From contig VRMN01000003.1 of NCBI GenBank assembly GCA_008690995.1, forward strand, positions 1,674,001 through 1,738,000: DNA of 64,000 nucleotides. The letters are read 5' to 3'. The translations under genes were made by a program, and so were the position numbers. The stretch is from Porphyridium purpureum. Taxonomy: Eukaryota > Rhodophyta > Bangiophyceae > Porphyridiales > Porphyridiaceae. The stretch's first letter is position 1; every line of letters starts with the position of its first letter. Below are positions 36,897 through 46,088 of this stretch, piece after piece. The notes below the pieces were generated by a model. It was not told the DNA's origin. It did not search any database and saw only the letters and a program-made list of their open reading frames with translations.

Positions 36897-38252
36897 ATGA
36901 GTATTCTTGTTGTGGGTGGTGGCTTTGCCGGGATAACTGCGTGCATTGAACTTGCAGAGCTCAGTCGCGGGCTAGGTCCAGACAGCGCTGCACTGAACGT
37001 CACTTTGGTGGACTGTAAAAGCTATTTCGAATGGCAACCATCGAAGCTACGATGCCTGATAGAACCTAATCACGCGTGGTATACGTGCATTCCGATTCAG
37101 CACATTGTGACACAGCTTGCGCATTCCAAGATAGTGTTCCGCGTTGAAATCGATCGCGTGGTCGAACTTGACGAGCTCCAAAAGGTCGCTGTGCTGGGGT
37201 CGGGTAAGCGGCTTGTGTTTGACCAGTGCATTTTGGCCACTGGGTCCCAATTTCACGAGCCTATCACTCCTGGAGCTGCGGCCTTTGCAGGGGCAGCAAA
37301 TGCACATGGCATTGCCGAGCGGGTCGCCGAGTACGCTGGGTGGAGGCGCCGCATTGAAAGCGCATCACATGTGGTCATTGTTGGCGCCGGTTTTGTCGGG
37401 GTTGAGCTGACTGCGGAGATCGCGCACGCCTTTCCGGAAAAACGGATCAGCCTGGTTGCCTCCGATGATCGGGTTCTGCCCCGCATGCCGCGACGAGCAT
37501 CCAGACTGGCCCAGCAATGGATGCTGGAAAAGAAAGTTTCGATCTTGTTCAGTACGAGACTCGAAGTTGATCCGCTATCTCGTCCTGCACTGGATGGCCA
37601 GCCAATGCGGCTGAAAGTTTCAGGGTCGGATCAAGTTATCGAGTGCGATGAAGCGTTTTGGTGCCTAGGCGGCTCACCCGCGATCGAATACACTACAGCG
37701 CTCCGACGAAACAACGCGAAAATCCTCCAGACCACGAACGCGATGGAGCTTATCTTGTGCACCCCAGAGGGAACTTGTACACGACTGCCTCATATTTTTG
37801 CGGTTGGTGATGCGGCCCAGCTTGCGAGCAAGAGCCATCCGGGCGAATATATGGCATACATGGCCGAGAGCCAGGCCAAAGTGGTAGCGATGAATGCATT
37901 CTCCCACATACATTCTTCAGCAAACGCGGGCAGCGCAAATGTTTCAAAGAGGCGGACGGTTCAATTTCCACGAGACATGCCTGGAGTTCGGCGGTTCCGA
38001 GCGTCCGATGAGCTCCCGCTTTTGCAGGTCGTCAGCCTTGGCCCACGTTGTGCGATCGTGCGGCTGGACTGGCTCGTGTTCAGTGGCCCGCTCGCCGCGC
38101 TTGTGAAGTGGGCCATTGAGGCTCTGTCCGTGCACGGCTACAGGCACCCATGGTCCATGGTGCGGCGCATCTTTTACTGGTTGGAACTGGCCACCATGCT
38201 GGTTGTGAATCTGCTTGCGCGAGTTGATGCGCTCGTGCCATTCAAACCCTAA
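36897..38252 (+). CDS. FSP1/AIFM2-like NAD(P)H dehydrogenase (type II, FAD)
   Basis: The 451-residue product is a two-dinucleotide-domain flavoprotein. The N-terminal FAD motif is ILVVGGGFAGITACIELAEL (~3-22). The characteristic YFEWQPSKLRCLIEP follows, a block typical of the FSP1/AIFM2 and yeast NDH-2 group. The second motif HVVIVGAGFVGVELTAEI binds NAD(P)H, and LPHIFAVGDAAQ is the C-terminal FAD contact. Such enzymes reduce ubiquinone, phylloquinone or menaquinone at lipid membranes. A C-terminal amphipathic/hydrophobic region (FYWLELATMLVVNLLARV) is a likely membrane anchor, replacing the N-myristoyl site of animal FSP1. Cell location is not evident: there is no cleavable signal. The ATG at 36897 is the first start. 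Confidence 0.85.
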   Translation: MSILVVGGGFAGITACIELAELSRGLGPDSAALNVTLVDCKSYFEWQPSKLRCLIEPNHAWYTCIPIQHIVTQLAHSKIVFRVEIDRVVELDELQKVAVLGSGKRLVFDQCILATGSQFHEPITPGAAAFAGAANAHGIAERVAEYAGWRRRIESASHVVIVGAGFVGVELTAEIAHAFPEKRISLVASDDRVLPRMPRRASRLAQQWMLEKKVSILFSTRLEVDPLSRPALDGQPMRLKVSGSDQVIECDEAFWCLGGSPAIEYTTALRRNNAKILQTTNAMELILCTPEGTCTRLPHIFAVGDAAQLASKSHPGEYMAYMAESQAKVVAMNAFSHIHSSANAGSANVSKRRTVQFPRDMPGVRRFRASDELPLLQVVSLGPRCAIVRLDWLVFSGPLAALVKWAIEALSVHGYRHPWSMVRRIFYWLELATMLVVNLLARVDALVPFKP

Positions 38253-38429
38253 TGCTGACACACCGGTGCAGGCGTGGAAGGACGGGTGGTTGTGGGTTTG
38301 GATGGTTTGGGTTCGGGATTTGGTCATTGCGCACTGGTGAGATGTTCCATCTGCGTCGAACATGTCCGGGGCCGTGTAGAGGCACGTGACAGACTCGGTC
38401 TGTGCCCACTTGTTGCCTCACAAGTAGAG

Positions 38430-39431
38430 ATGGTGACCACGATGTTGTCGGTGATGCCGGCCAGAATCGGCTGGCTGGGGCTCGGGAATATGGGCATGCC
38501 CATGGTTGCGAATTTGGTCAAGCACGGCGGTGGAATTCAGTCCGTGAGTGTGTTTGACGCTGATGGCGGAAAGCGAGACGCAGCACTGAAGGAGCTGAGT
38601 GGCGTGCGCAAAGGTGTCACGGTGTCAACCGCAGTCTCTGTGCGCGATTTGGTGGCGAACGGCAGGTGCAATGTTGTGTTTTCCATGCTGCCAGACGGCG
38701 CGGCCATGAATGACTGCGTGGCGCTGCTAACGGAGGCCGGGGCCTCAGCTTCTCCTGGAGGTTTGGCACTCATGGTGGACTGCAGTACCGTGCACCCCAA
38801 TGACGCACAGCGCGCGGCCGCGGCATTGAACAAAGTGTCCGTTTCTTTTGTAGACGCACCTGTGAGCGGCGGGATCCAAGCCGCAAAGGATGGTACGCTC
38901 AGTTTTTTGGTCGGTGGGTCAGTACACGTGCTCGATGCTGCCCGACCGTTTCTGCAAAGTATGGGTCGCAAAATCTTGCATTGTGGTGAACAACCAGGGC
39001 TGGGACAAGCTGCGAAACTCGCGAATAATTTGCTTCTGGGCATCACCATGGCGGGTCTATGTGAGTCGTTTGTGCTTGGCTCCCGCTTAGGTTTAGAGCC
39101 AAAAGTTCTCTCCGAGGTGTTCAATGCATCTTCTGGTCGTTGCTGGAGCTCTGAAAAGTATTGCCCGGTGAAAGGCGTTATGAGTTCGGTGCCGGCGAAT
39201 GCGGATTACAAAACTGGCTTTGCTGCGCGTCTCATGCTAAAAGACCTACGTCTGGCGATGGATGCCGCTAAGGCTCGTGGCGTGGATCATGAGGGGAGCG
39301 ACTCGCGAAAGTTGAGACTGCCCCTCGGCGAGGCTGCGCTAGAGCAGTACGTACAACTTGCCAGCCAACATCCAAATCTCGATTTCAGTGCTTTATACAA
39401 ATATTTGTTTGATGAAGAAGGCAAAAGATGA
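38430..39431 (+). CDS. 3-hydroxyisobutyrate dehydrogenase / beta-hydroxyacid dehydrogenase
   Basis: This 333-residue enzyme belongs to the beta-hydroxyacid dehydrogenase family, which oxidises 3-hydroxyisobutyrate in valine breakdown or related short hydroxyacids. It has the Rossmann signature RIGWLGLGNMGMPMVANLVK at ~12-31, the substrate-binding DAPVSGGIQAAKDGTLSFLV, the catalytic-lysine block GQAAKLANNLLLGITMAG and the C-terminal GFAARLMLKDLRLAMDAAK. These fit 3-hydroxyisobutyrate dehydrogenase better than GLYR/succinic semialdehyde reductase types, though substrate is not certain. The longest frame opens with GTG ~50 codons earlier; the first ATG (38430) leaves only ~10 residues before the fold and no clear mitochondrial signal. 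Confidence 0.88.
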   Translation: MVTTMLSVMPARIGWLGLGNMGMPMVANLVKHGGGIQSVSVFDADGGKRDAALKELSGVRKGVTVSTAVSVRDLVANGRCNVVFSMLPDGAAMNDCVALLTEAGASASPGGLALMVDCSTVHPNDAQRAAAALNKVSVSFVDAPVSGGIQAAKDGTLSFLVGGSVHVLDAARPFLQSMGRKILHCGEQPGLGQAAKLANNLLLGITMAGLCESFVLGSRLGLEPKVLSEVFNASSGRCWSSEKYCPVKGVMSSVPANADYKTGFAARLMLKDLRLAMDAAKARGVDHEGSDSRKLRLPLGEAALEQYVQLASQHPNLDFSALYKYLFDEEGKR

Positions 39432-39499
39432 ATCATAAAGAGAAGATCACTGCACAGGCGGGCTTCACGTTTGCGGCAGTCGCAGCTCGCGCGGCTCAT

Positions 39500-39976
39500 T
39501 CATGGCAGGGTCCGGAAAAACTCCTCGGCTAGCTGGAATAAGTACTTGAATATAAAATATGAGAGCCAAACTGCGACGCGCACAAGCGCAGACTTGTCCT
39601 GCCCACCCATATCCAACACCGCGCCCGAGCCGTCTGCTGCGTCGTGGGCGTCTGGATCGAGCGGCGGCCGCACGGTCCACAGCAAGACCGCGCCTGTGAT
39701 TACTAGCGCCACCTGCAGCAACACGACTTTTCTAGCATCTGAACGCGTACTGCTGGCTTCATCCGGCGCCTCGTCACCCAGCTCTCCGTCGCCGGGCTTT
39801 CTGCTCGCCGAGCAGCGAACGCACGCGCGGTGCGATTGCGCCTTTCGAATTGTCGGCGCGCGCCCGAATCGAAAAACTTGCCCCTGCGGCGTCGGCAAGA
39901 TGCCGTTCTGCAGCAACGGCGGCGCACAAGATGCCAGGAAACCCCATGCGAGCATGCATGAGGGACCACTCATCAT
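39500..39976 (-). CDS. Hypothetical small membrane protein, possibly plastid-targeted
   Basis: The 158-residue product has an N-terminus like a transit peptide (MMSGPSCMLAWGFLASCAPP) and a basic Arg/Ser region. A membrane segment follows at ~85-101 (VVLLQVALVITGAVLLW), and a second hydrophobic stretch lies near the C-terminus (LVRVAVWLSYFIFKYLFQL). The open frame extends back to an ATG at 40132, but that would leave only 50 bp after the upstream gene, so the Met at 39976 is preferred. No family is recognised. The layout (transit peptide, one or two helices) is common among small thylakoid or envelope proteins, but the location is inferred. Confidence 0.55.
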   Translation of the reverse strand: MMSGPSCMLAWGFLASCAPPLLQNGILPTPQGQVFRFGRAPTIRKAQSHRACVRCSASRKPGDGELGDEAPDEASSTRSDARKVVLLQVALVITGAVLLWTVRPPLDPDAHDAADGSGAVLDMGGQDKSALVRVAVWLSYFIFKYLFQLAEEFFRTLP

Positions 39977-40182
39977 CAACAGACGACGAACGTACGAGGA
40001 GGAGCGCTCTCGTTCATCTTTGCTGGGAGACCAAGTCTGCGAGTCGTGCGCTCGCAGGCAGAAGCGGCCCATAGTAAAACTTGACGATTTTATCATTAAT
40101 CCGATTTTCACAGAGGGGTCTCTCAGTTTCATGTTCTGTCACTCGTGTACAAGAGGAGCGACGAAGGGAGATGATCACGGGG

Positions 40183-40887
40183 TCACTGGGTCACTTGAGC
40201 TTTGCTCGCCAGGATGACTTCAGTCCTGGGTAACGCCACCACGCGCTCCGTCAATTCAGCATTGCGCTTGGCGAAAACGTATCCATAGAGTATGCGGTAG
40301 ACCACCTTGGGAAGAAATGATGTACCAAAGCCCTTGTAATAAACCGTCTTACCGTCCACCTTATTTTCGCCGCTCTTGATGACTCCATCGACAGGCATCA
40401 TTTCCTCTGCATTCTCCAGCGCAGGCACGGCCACGACACCATAGGGAAGATCACCGCCAGGCAACAAAAAGACAGGCACATTACACTCCTTGCAGCTGAT
40501 GCGATTATTCTTGGTGCCCTCCTTCACAAGCACTACTGCGAGATGATTGAACGCGGCGGGATCGAGCGAAAGATGCGCCGGATACACTGCGATCCAGGGC
40601 GTGAATGGCGCGTACGGCTTGAAATAATCCCTGTATTGATCCTCTGTCTTTGCGTACATGTACTGCTGGTACGCCGTGCAGTCATCGCACTTGCAAATGA
40701 AGCTGTCGACCTTTGCGTAGGGGAACCGGACGCGGCCCGTTACGGCACCACAGCCACAGCGCAACGCCACGGTGCGCTCCGGCGCAACCTCGCGCATTTC
40801 CTTCATGTTTGTATACAGCCAACTACACACCGGCGCGGCCACTCCGGTCACCACAAAGCCGCAAAGAATCAATTTCCACCACTCCAT
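40183..40887 (-). CDS. GFA/CENP-V-type (Mss4-like) zinc protein with membrane anchor
   Basis: The 234-residue product begins with a membrane helix (MEWWKLILCGFVVTGVAAPV, ~1-25), then a GFA-type zinc domain: RCGCGAVTGRV, FICKCDDCTAYQQYM and the second half ISCKECNVPVFLLPGG. These are the paired Cys motifs that bind two zincs in the Mss4-like fold of glutathione-dependent formaldehyde-activating and CENP-V proteins. Function in eukaryotes is mostly unknown; formaldehyde-glutathione chemistry is one possibility. The open frame continues ~100 codons upstream from a TTG, including in-frame ATGs, but the Met before the membrane helix is the natural start. Confidence 0.75.
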   Translation of the reverse strand: MEWWKLILCGFVVTGVAAPVCSWLYTNMKEMREVAPERTVALRCGCGAVTGRVRFPYAKVDSFICKCDDCTAYQQYMYAKTEDQYRDYFKPYAPFTPWIAVYPAHLSLDPAAFNHLAVVLVKEGTKNNRISCKECNVPVFLLPGGDLPYGVVAVPALENAEEMMPVDGVIKSGENKVDGKTVYYKGFGTSFLPKVVYRILYGYVFAKRNAELTERVVALPRTEVILASKAQVTQ

Positions 40888-42100
40888 CTCCCCTCGGTTA
40901 AATACCCCTTGCGCGATGAACGACAGCACTCCGTTGTGGTTTCCTTTTCTCCTGCACACAACGAAAGCTCCGGCTCTACGTCGAACCTTTCTCTGATGTC
41001 CCAATTGGGCGCCCACCTCTTTAGTGTGGCGAATCAGTTTACAGCAAAACGACAACTTCGTAACCGGTAAGAAGCTTGTATCAGAAAAGCGTCTCATGGC
41101 TGCAAATGCCGGAGCGACACCCGGATGCAGCTCGGTGCGGAGCATGGCCGTGGTGGAGACAGATATGAGCGAATCGAGATTTCCGAACAACTTCTATGGC
41201 GGGTATATTGTACCCATCATCTCGACACATTGACACCACACTCGGCCAATCTATGTGCGCAGCGCAGTGTAGACTAAACCATGTTTCGCTCCGGAACCTT
41301 CCGGGAATGTTAACGAAGCCGACCCTTGCGTTGCGAGAGCCAGTAAGACGACCAGCTCGCCAAACCAAGCGACCGTCTTACTCCCTGCCATTCGAATACC
41401 CAAACAAACCGAGATGTCCACGGTTTCTGGCGGCTGGAAATATACGACAACGTAACCCATCGCAGCTGCCACACGCGTGCATAGTCATATCATGACGCAG
41501 ATACCCTCGCTGCGCCATGCAGCCCATCCAGCATACAACCCATACGCACACCCTCGCAACCGCATCACCCAAATACGTCCACCGCAGCAGCTCTGACGTG
41601 CCCACGTGCCCGCGTGCCCGCGTGCCGTTCCTGACACTTTCACTGTACCCTACGCCCTTTTTCTTTCCACGCCACGTCACTGTACCTTCTTGAATCCAAG
41701 AATCCTCTTTGATTTTGCTATAAAACAACAGCGACTCACATTGATTTTACGTGCGCGTGCTTTTCTACTTGCGGCGCGTGTGTTTGTGTTTGTCTTCTTA
41801 AAAGCGGCTCCTTGTTGTTGATAGCGCGGAAGCGCAGACACGCGAGAACGCGAAAACGCGAAAACCTGAAAACCCAAAAAGCTCGGTCGTGTGTTTCAGC
41901 AGCGTGTGGCGCGAGGAAGCGAGCGTTCCGCGACGTGCTGCGTTTTTCGAAACAGGAGGGCGGGTTGATTGGATGCTGATGAAAAGTTATCAGTATCGGG
42001 CTTGAATTGAGACGCATGTGCATGCAGTACCACGCGTGAGTGCCTCTTTCTCAGGCCGCAGTCGCTTGTCGGCGACGTCTTCGCACGGGGGTCGTGGCGC
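40888..42100. other. Divergent intergenic region
   Basis: This region lies between the GFA-like and C2H2 genes. It contains two direct copies of CACTGTACC at 41641-41649 and 41678-41686, and a CGTGCCCG/CACGTGCCCG short repeat near 41600-41625. No supported gene is seen. Confidence 0.45.
41641..41686. promoter_or_regulatory. Direct pair of CACTGTACC sites
   Basis: Two identical 9-mers lie 37 bp apart in the same orientation, about 420-460 bp upstream of the C2H2 gene. Confidence 0.45.
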
Positions 42101-43972
42101 ATGGAAAGAATACCGGCGGACATGAACCCGCTAGCTGGGCTGCATCCAGAATGTCGCGCACAAGTGGCGTATGTACTGGATAGGTTGCGTGCGCGAGAAG
42201 TGGCGCAGGAGTGGCTGCTGGCAGACGTCGGGCTGAACGTGCTGCCACACGGCGTCAAACAAGGCCAGCTCGACTCGGCTATCGGCGTCATGTACAGCTT
42301 GCTCAAGAAGGACAAGAACCTATTTGCTGGGCTGGATGCGTTCGGAACTGCGTCTCGAAAGTCGTCGGCCGCGCAGAGCTGCGCCACCGTTGGCTCGAGC
42401 TCGGGCTCGGGCTCGGGCTCAGATTGGTCACAGCAGTTGCAGCCGCGGGAGGGTGCTCATGGTCTCCACGATGAAAACCTTGTGCAGGGCTTCATCGCAA
42501 ACCAGGCAGCTTTTGGTACGGCCGAAGTGACTCCCTCTGCAATTAACGCATTGCTGCGCGAATACTGGACGACTTTGGAGCAAGAACCGGATTTTGAAAC
42601 GCTCATTCTACCATATCAGCAGGTGGGCGACCTCATGTTCGCAATCCTGTATGACAACTCGCATAGCGACTTTTATCAAGGTGACGTTACCGTGCGCCAT
42701 GCGCGAAGACTGCGGCGCACAGTGATCATGCTAGATTCACACGATCTATTCGAGATGTTTGTCATGGCGCGCGGGCCTGCGGGAGAGCCGCTCCTCACCT
42801 TTCATAGCGTCACGTGCACTGGCATCTACACAGGCTTCACGCTTGCGCTGAAACAGGACAGGACCACGTTCATGCCTTCGGTGCAGGACATTGGTCAGAT
42901 AACGATCATGCAAGACTCCGACCGGTGCCAGTTCTGCATCTTGCGCGGCACAAGCTGCTCTTGCTCGCTGCGGATTGACGCGTCCTCTGTTCGTCTCAGG
43001 CAGAGGTGGAACCCTCATCAGGCAGAAAGGACCTGGAGTGATTGGGCACGCGGCTTTTCATCCGTGCGCAACATGCTGTCACGTGCCGTTGTCAAGGTGT
43101 ACTTGGGAAACAACCTCATAGCAGAGGATGCGGTGGCCACTGTCATTAACACGCGCATGTTCGACGACCCGCGCTTGAATCGAGCCAAAGCCGAGTTTTT
43201 GGACTGTGTCAGATTTCTCCAAGCGGAGCAACTTGTCTTGCCGCTTTCGGGTATCCAGTCTCAGCCGCCTCAAGTTCGTCCGCCGCTCCAAAATCTTTCA
43301 TTTGACTCGCATGGCCAGTTGCCGCGCGTTCCGAACGACATTCCCGGTACGATCACGGACAAGACGAAATTTGAGAGCAAGCAAGACCGTCGCGTCGTTG
43401 GAACGGACCGAAACGATATTCCCGCAAGAATGTCGTACCTTTCGTCCGACGCGAATGACATACGTGCTAAACTTACTCCAGGGGATCACATTGAAAAAGG
43501 TCCTTCTCATGTCAGACATGCAGCTCGAGAGTCTGGTGGGCGCTCACCGAGCAGAAGCATTGCGCGAGATAATGCAGGGACAAACAACCAGCCAGCAAAG
43601 CGGGGACGTGCCGACTCTGCAGACCGATCGTTGACTGACGGAGCGTCCGGTAGCGAAAAGCGGCAGGCTACCGTCAAGTCAGGAGACGATGACGGTGGGA
43701 AACGCGTTTTTCTATGTGACGTATGTGGCTCCTCGTTTGCCAGAAACCACGACCTGTTGCGTCACAAGCGCTCCTTGCACTTCAATCTTCGTCCTTTTCA
43801 ATGCGCGCACTGTTCAATGAGCTTTCAGCAGCGCGTCCATATGACGGCTCACATTGCTGCCATTCATGAGAAGAAGAAAAACGCTTCGTGCCCTGTATGC
43901 AGCCGAGCGTTCGGGACAAAGTCGAACATGAAAAAACACGTGAGAAATGTGCACGATTGCTCCCTCGAGTGA
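42101..43972 (+). CDS. C2H2 zinc-finger protein with unknown N-terminal domain
   Basis: This 623-residue protein ends in three consecutive C2H2 fingers (~535-620): FLCDVCGSSFARNHDLLRHK, FQCAHCSMSFQQRVHMTAH and ASCPVCSRAFGTKSNMKKH. Linkers and His spacing are typical of DNA-binding fingers, so a transcription factor role is likely. The N-terminal ~370 residues are not low-complexity. They contain apparently folded stretches (PDFETLILPYQQVGDLMFAI, LLTFHSVTCTGIYTGFTLAL, CQFCILRGTSCSC) that I cannot place in a family. A Ser/Gly run (~100-107) and a disordered Arg/Asp-rich linker (~390-530) separate the parts. The first ATG in frame is 42101. Confidence 0.85.
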   Translation: MERIPADMNPLAGLHPECRAQVAYVLDRLRAREVAQEWLLADVGLNVLPHGVKQGQLDSAIGVMYSLLKKDKNLFAGLDAFGTASRKSSAAQSCATVGSSSGSGSGSDWSQQLQPREGAHGLHDENLVQGFIANQAAFGTAEVTPSAINALLREYWTTLEQEPDFETLILPYQQVGDLMFAILYDNSHSDFYQGDVTVRHARRLRRTVIMLDSHDLFEMFVMARGPAGEPLLTFHSVTCTGIYTGFTLALKQDRTTFMPSVQDIGQITIMQDSDRCQFCILRGTSCSCSLRIDASSVRLRQRWNPHQAERTWSDWARGFSSVRNMLSRAVVKVYLGNNLIAEDAVATVINTRMFDDPRLNRAKAEFLDCVRFLQAEQLVLPLSGIQSQPPQVRPPLQNLSFDSHGQLPRVPNDIPGTITDKTKFESKQDRRVVGTDRNDIPARMSYLSSDANDIRAKLTPGDHIEKGPSHVRHAARESGGRSPSRSIARDNAGTNNQPAKRGRADSADRSLTDGASGSEKRQATVKSGDDDGGKRVFLCDVCGSSFARNHDLLRHKRSLHFNLRPFQCAHCSMSFQQRVHMTAHIAAIHEKKKNASCPVCSRAFGTKSNMKKHVRNVHDCSLE

Positions 43973-44672
43973 AGAGTCTCGCCCGACGAGCCTGGTTGAC
44001 TCGACAGGCTCGAAACTTGAGTGACAGGCAGAAGGCTTCCTCATGTGACCGACAACGCTTCGGAAATTCTGAGCGTTGCGAAAAATAGTCACGACCAGCC
44101 TGTGTGTCGCGGCTCACTCATGGTGGCGCAGATCGTTGTTCTACCTTTGGAAACGAACGGGTCACCATAGGTTGACTAGAAGTGGATATTACCTTTCCGC
44201 GCTCATGTGATCACCGTGAGAGGCTCGTAGCCTTAGTTTGTCCACCAAAGGGCAGCCTGAAGACAAGACCAGCTCCTCTCTTGCTCCTCGGAACAGCAAT
44301 CAGGCAGCTATTCAAATACAAGCGAGACCCTGTCTGTCATGCGGTGCGGCCTACGAAAATATGGCACACAGACTGCGACGGGACAACTCAAAATTTTGGA
44401 ATGCAATGCGCCTTTCACGCCGCTCATCGCATGAGCCTCCGGTGAAATACAAGAGACTTCCATGAGTTGGGCGTGAACGGGCAACCATTGTGCGCTTTAC
44501 TCCCTTCTCGAGATTGGCGTGCTAATCGTACATCTTGAGCGTCTTTTTCTTTTAGAACATTTAGGTCTCTTTCGACTTTGACAGGAAAGGGACCGCCATC
44601 ATCTTGATCACATCTAGTCCCAGAAAACCAAAAGAAGCAGATGGATCTACCGACATCTTCAAGGGCTTCAAA
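43973..44672. other. Intergenic between convergent genes
   Basis: This 700-bp gap forms the 3' regions of the C2H2 and SHMT genes. Short open frames on both strands show no family features. Confidence 0.4.
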
Positions 44673-46088
44673 CTACATGAGGCCGCCCGGCATCGGAAAA
44701 TTACCGGCAAAGGCGTGCACCTCCTGACGCAGCTCGGCGAGTCGCGGGTCTTTCTCGGCAACAGGAATGAACTCCTTCAGGCTCTTGCCCGTCTTCGCTT
44801 GAATGTCAAGGCCAATTTCAACCACCTTGTGCATCAGCTGCGAAATACGCCGGAAGTCCTCTTCTCGCATGCCGCGCGAAGTCAACGCAGGCGATCCTAA
44901 TCGAACACCGCCTGGGTTTAGAGCCGATGTGTCTCCCGCAACCGCATTCTTGTTCAGCGTGATGTGCACTATGTCACACAGCTTCTCCATTTTAGACCCA
45001 GACAGGCCTGTTGGGCGCAAGTCCCATAAGACCAAGTGATTGTCCGTTCCTCCTGTGACTAGTTTGTACCCAAGCTTCACAAGTTCGTCTGCCATCGCGC
45101 TTGCGTTCACGCGTACTTGGATCTGGTATTGCTTGAACTCTGGTGCGAGCGCCTCTTTGACTGCGACACCAAGGGCCGCGATCGTGTTGTTGTGTGGTCC
45201 ACCTTGGATTCCGGGGAAAACGGCCTGGTTAACCCTGCTCTCAAAGTCGTAATCCTCCCCTAACGGCTCACCGTTGGCGTCCAGCTTGGGGCCCTTGCGG
45301 AAAAAGATCATGCCCTGGCGTGGACCGCGGAGCGACTTGTGCGTTGTGGATGTCACAATGTCGCAATACGGAAAAGGCTGTGGGTGCTCGTCTGTTGCGA
45401 CAAGGCCGGAAATATGCGCCATGTCGCACATGAGCAGACATTGCGCCTTGTCCGCGATCTCGCGCAAGCGCTTGAAATCCCACACTCGCGGGTATGCCGA
45501 CGCGCCGCAAATGATTAGCTTTGGCCGAAAAAGCAGGGCGTTTTCCTCAAGCTTATCATAATCCAGATAGCCCGTCTGCGCGTCGATGCGATACGGCAGC
45601 GATTCAAAGTAAACCGAGGTCGCGGAGATCTTCTTCTTCGCCGTGTAGAAGCCGTGCGTCAAGTGGCCACCTGACGGCAGATCGAGGCCCATGATGCGGT
45701 CGTGTGGGTTCAGGAGCGCCGTGTAAACCGCGAAATTTGCCTGTGAGCCAGAGTACGGCTGCACGTTGACGCCCCACTGCTCCGGCGACAGGCGGTACAG
45801 CTGCAGCACGCGAGACATGACCAGCGACTCCATCAGGTCGATAATCTCGTTTCCTCCATAGTAACGCGCGCCCACCATCCCTTCCGAGTACTTGTTCGTA
45901 AACGAGCTACCCAGCATCTCCATCACTGCACGCGACGTGAAGTTTTCCGAGGCGATCAGCTCGAGCCCTTCGAACTGCCGCTCCTTCTCGCGCATAGCCA
46001 GCGCGTACATCTCCGCGTCCACCTCTTGCACCGGCCGGTTCCCAGGGAACCCGGCAAAGGAGCTCTTCCCCTCCTGATAGCACTCCAT
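44673..46088 (-). CDS. SHMT: Serine hydroxymethyltransferase
   Basis: SHMT interconverts serine and glycine with tetrahydrofolate, supplying one-carbon units. The 471-residue product has all family blocks: [53 protein letters not shown], the PLP-lysine motif [30 protein letters not shown], and SNLGSP-type [12 protein letters not shown]. The ATG at 46088 gives an N-terminus ([14 protein letters not shown]) without a clear transit signal, suggesting a cytosolic form. The longer open frame starts at a TTG inside a CA repeat and is not credible. Confidence 0.96.
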   Translation of the reverse strand: MECYQEGKSSFAGFPGNRPVQEVDAEMYALAMREKERQFEGLELIASENFTSRAVMEMLGSSFTNKYSEGMVGARYYGGNEIIDLMESLVMSRVLQLYRLSPEQWGVNVQPYSGSQANFAVYTALLNPHDRIMGLDLPSGGHLTHGFYTAKKKISATSVYFESLPYRIDAQTGYLDYDKLEENALLFRPKLIICGASAYPRVWDFKRLREIADKAQCLLMCDMAHISGLVATDEHPQPFPYCDIVTSTTHKSLRGPRQGMIFFRKGPKLDANGEPLGEDYDFESRVNQAVFPGIQGGPHNNTIAALGVAVKEALAPEFKQYQIQVRVNASAMADELVKLGYKLVTGGTDNHLVLWDLRPTGLSGSKMEKLCDIVHITLNKNAVAGDTSALNPGGVRLGSPALTSRGMREEDFRRISQLMHKVVEIGLDIQAKTGKSLKEFIPVAEKDPRLAELRQEVHAFAGNFPMPGGLM

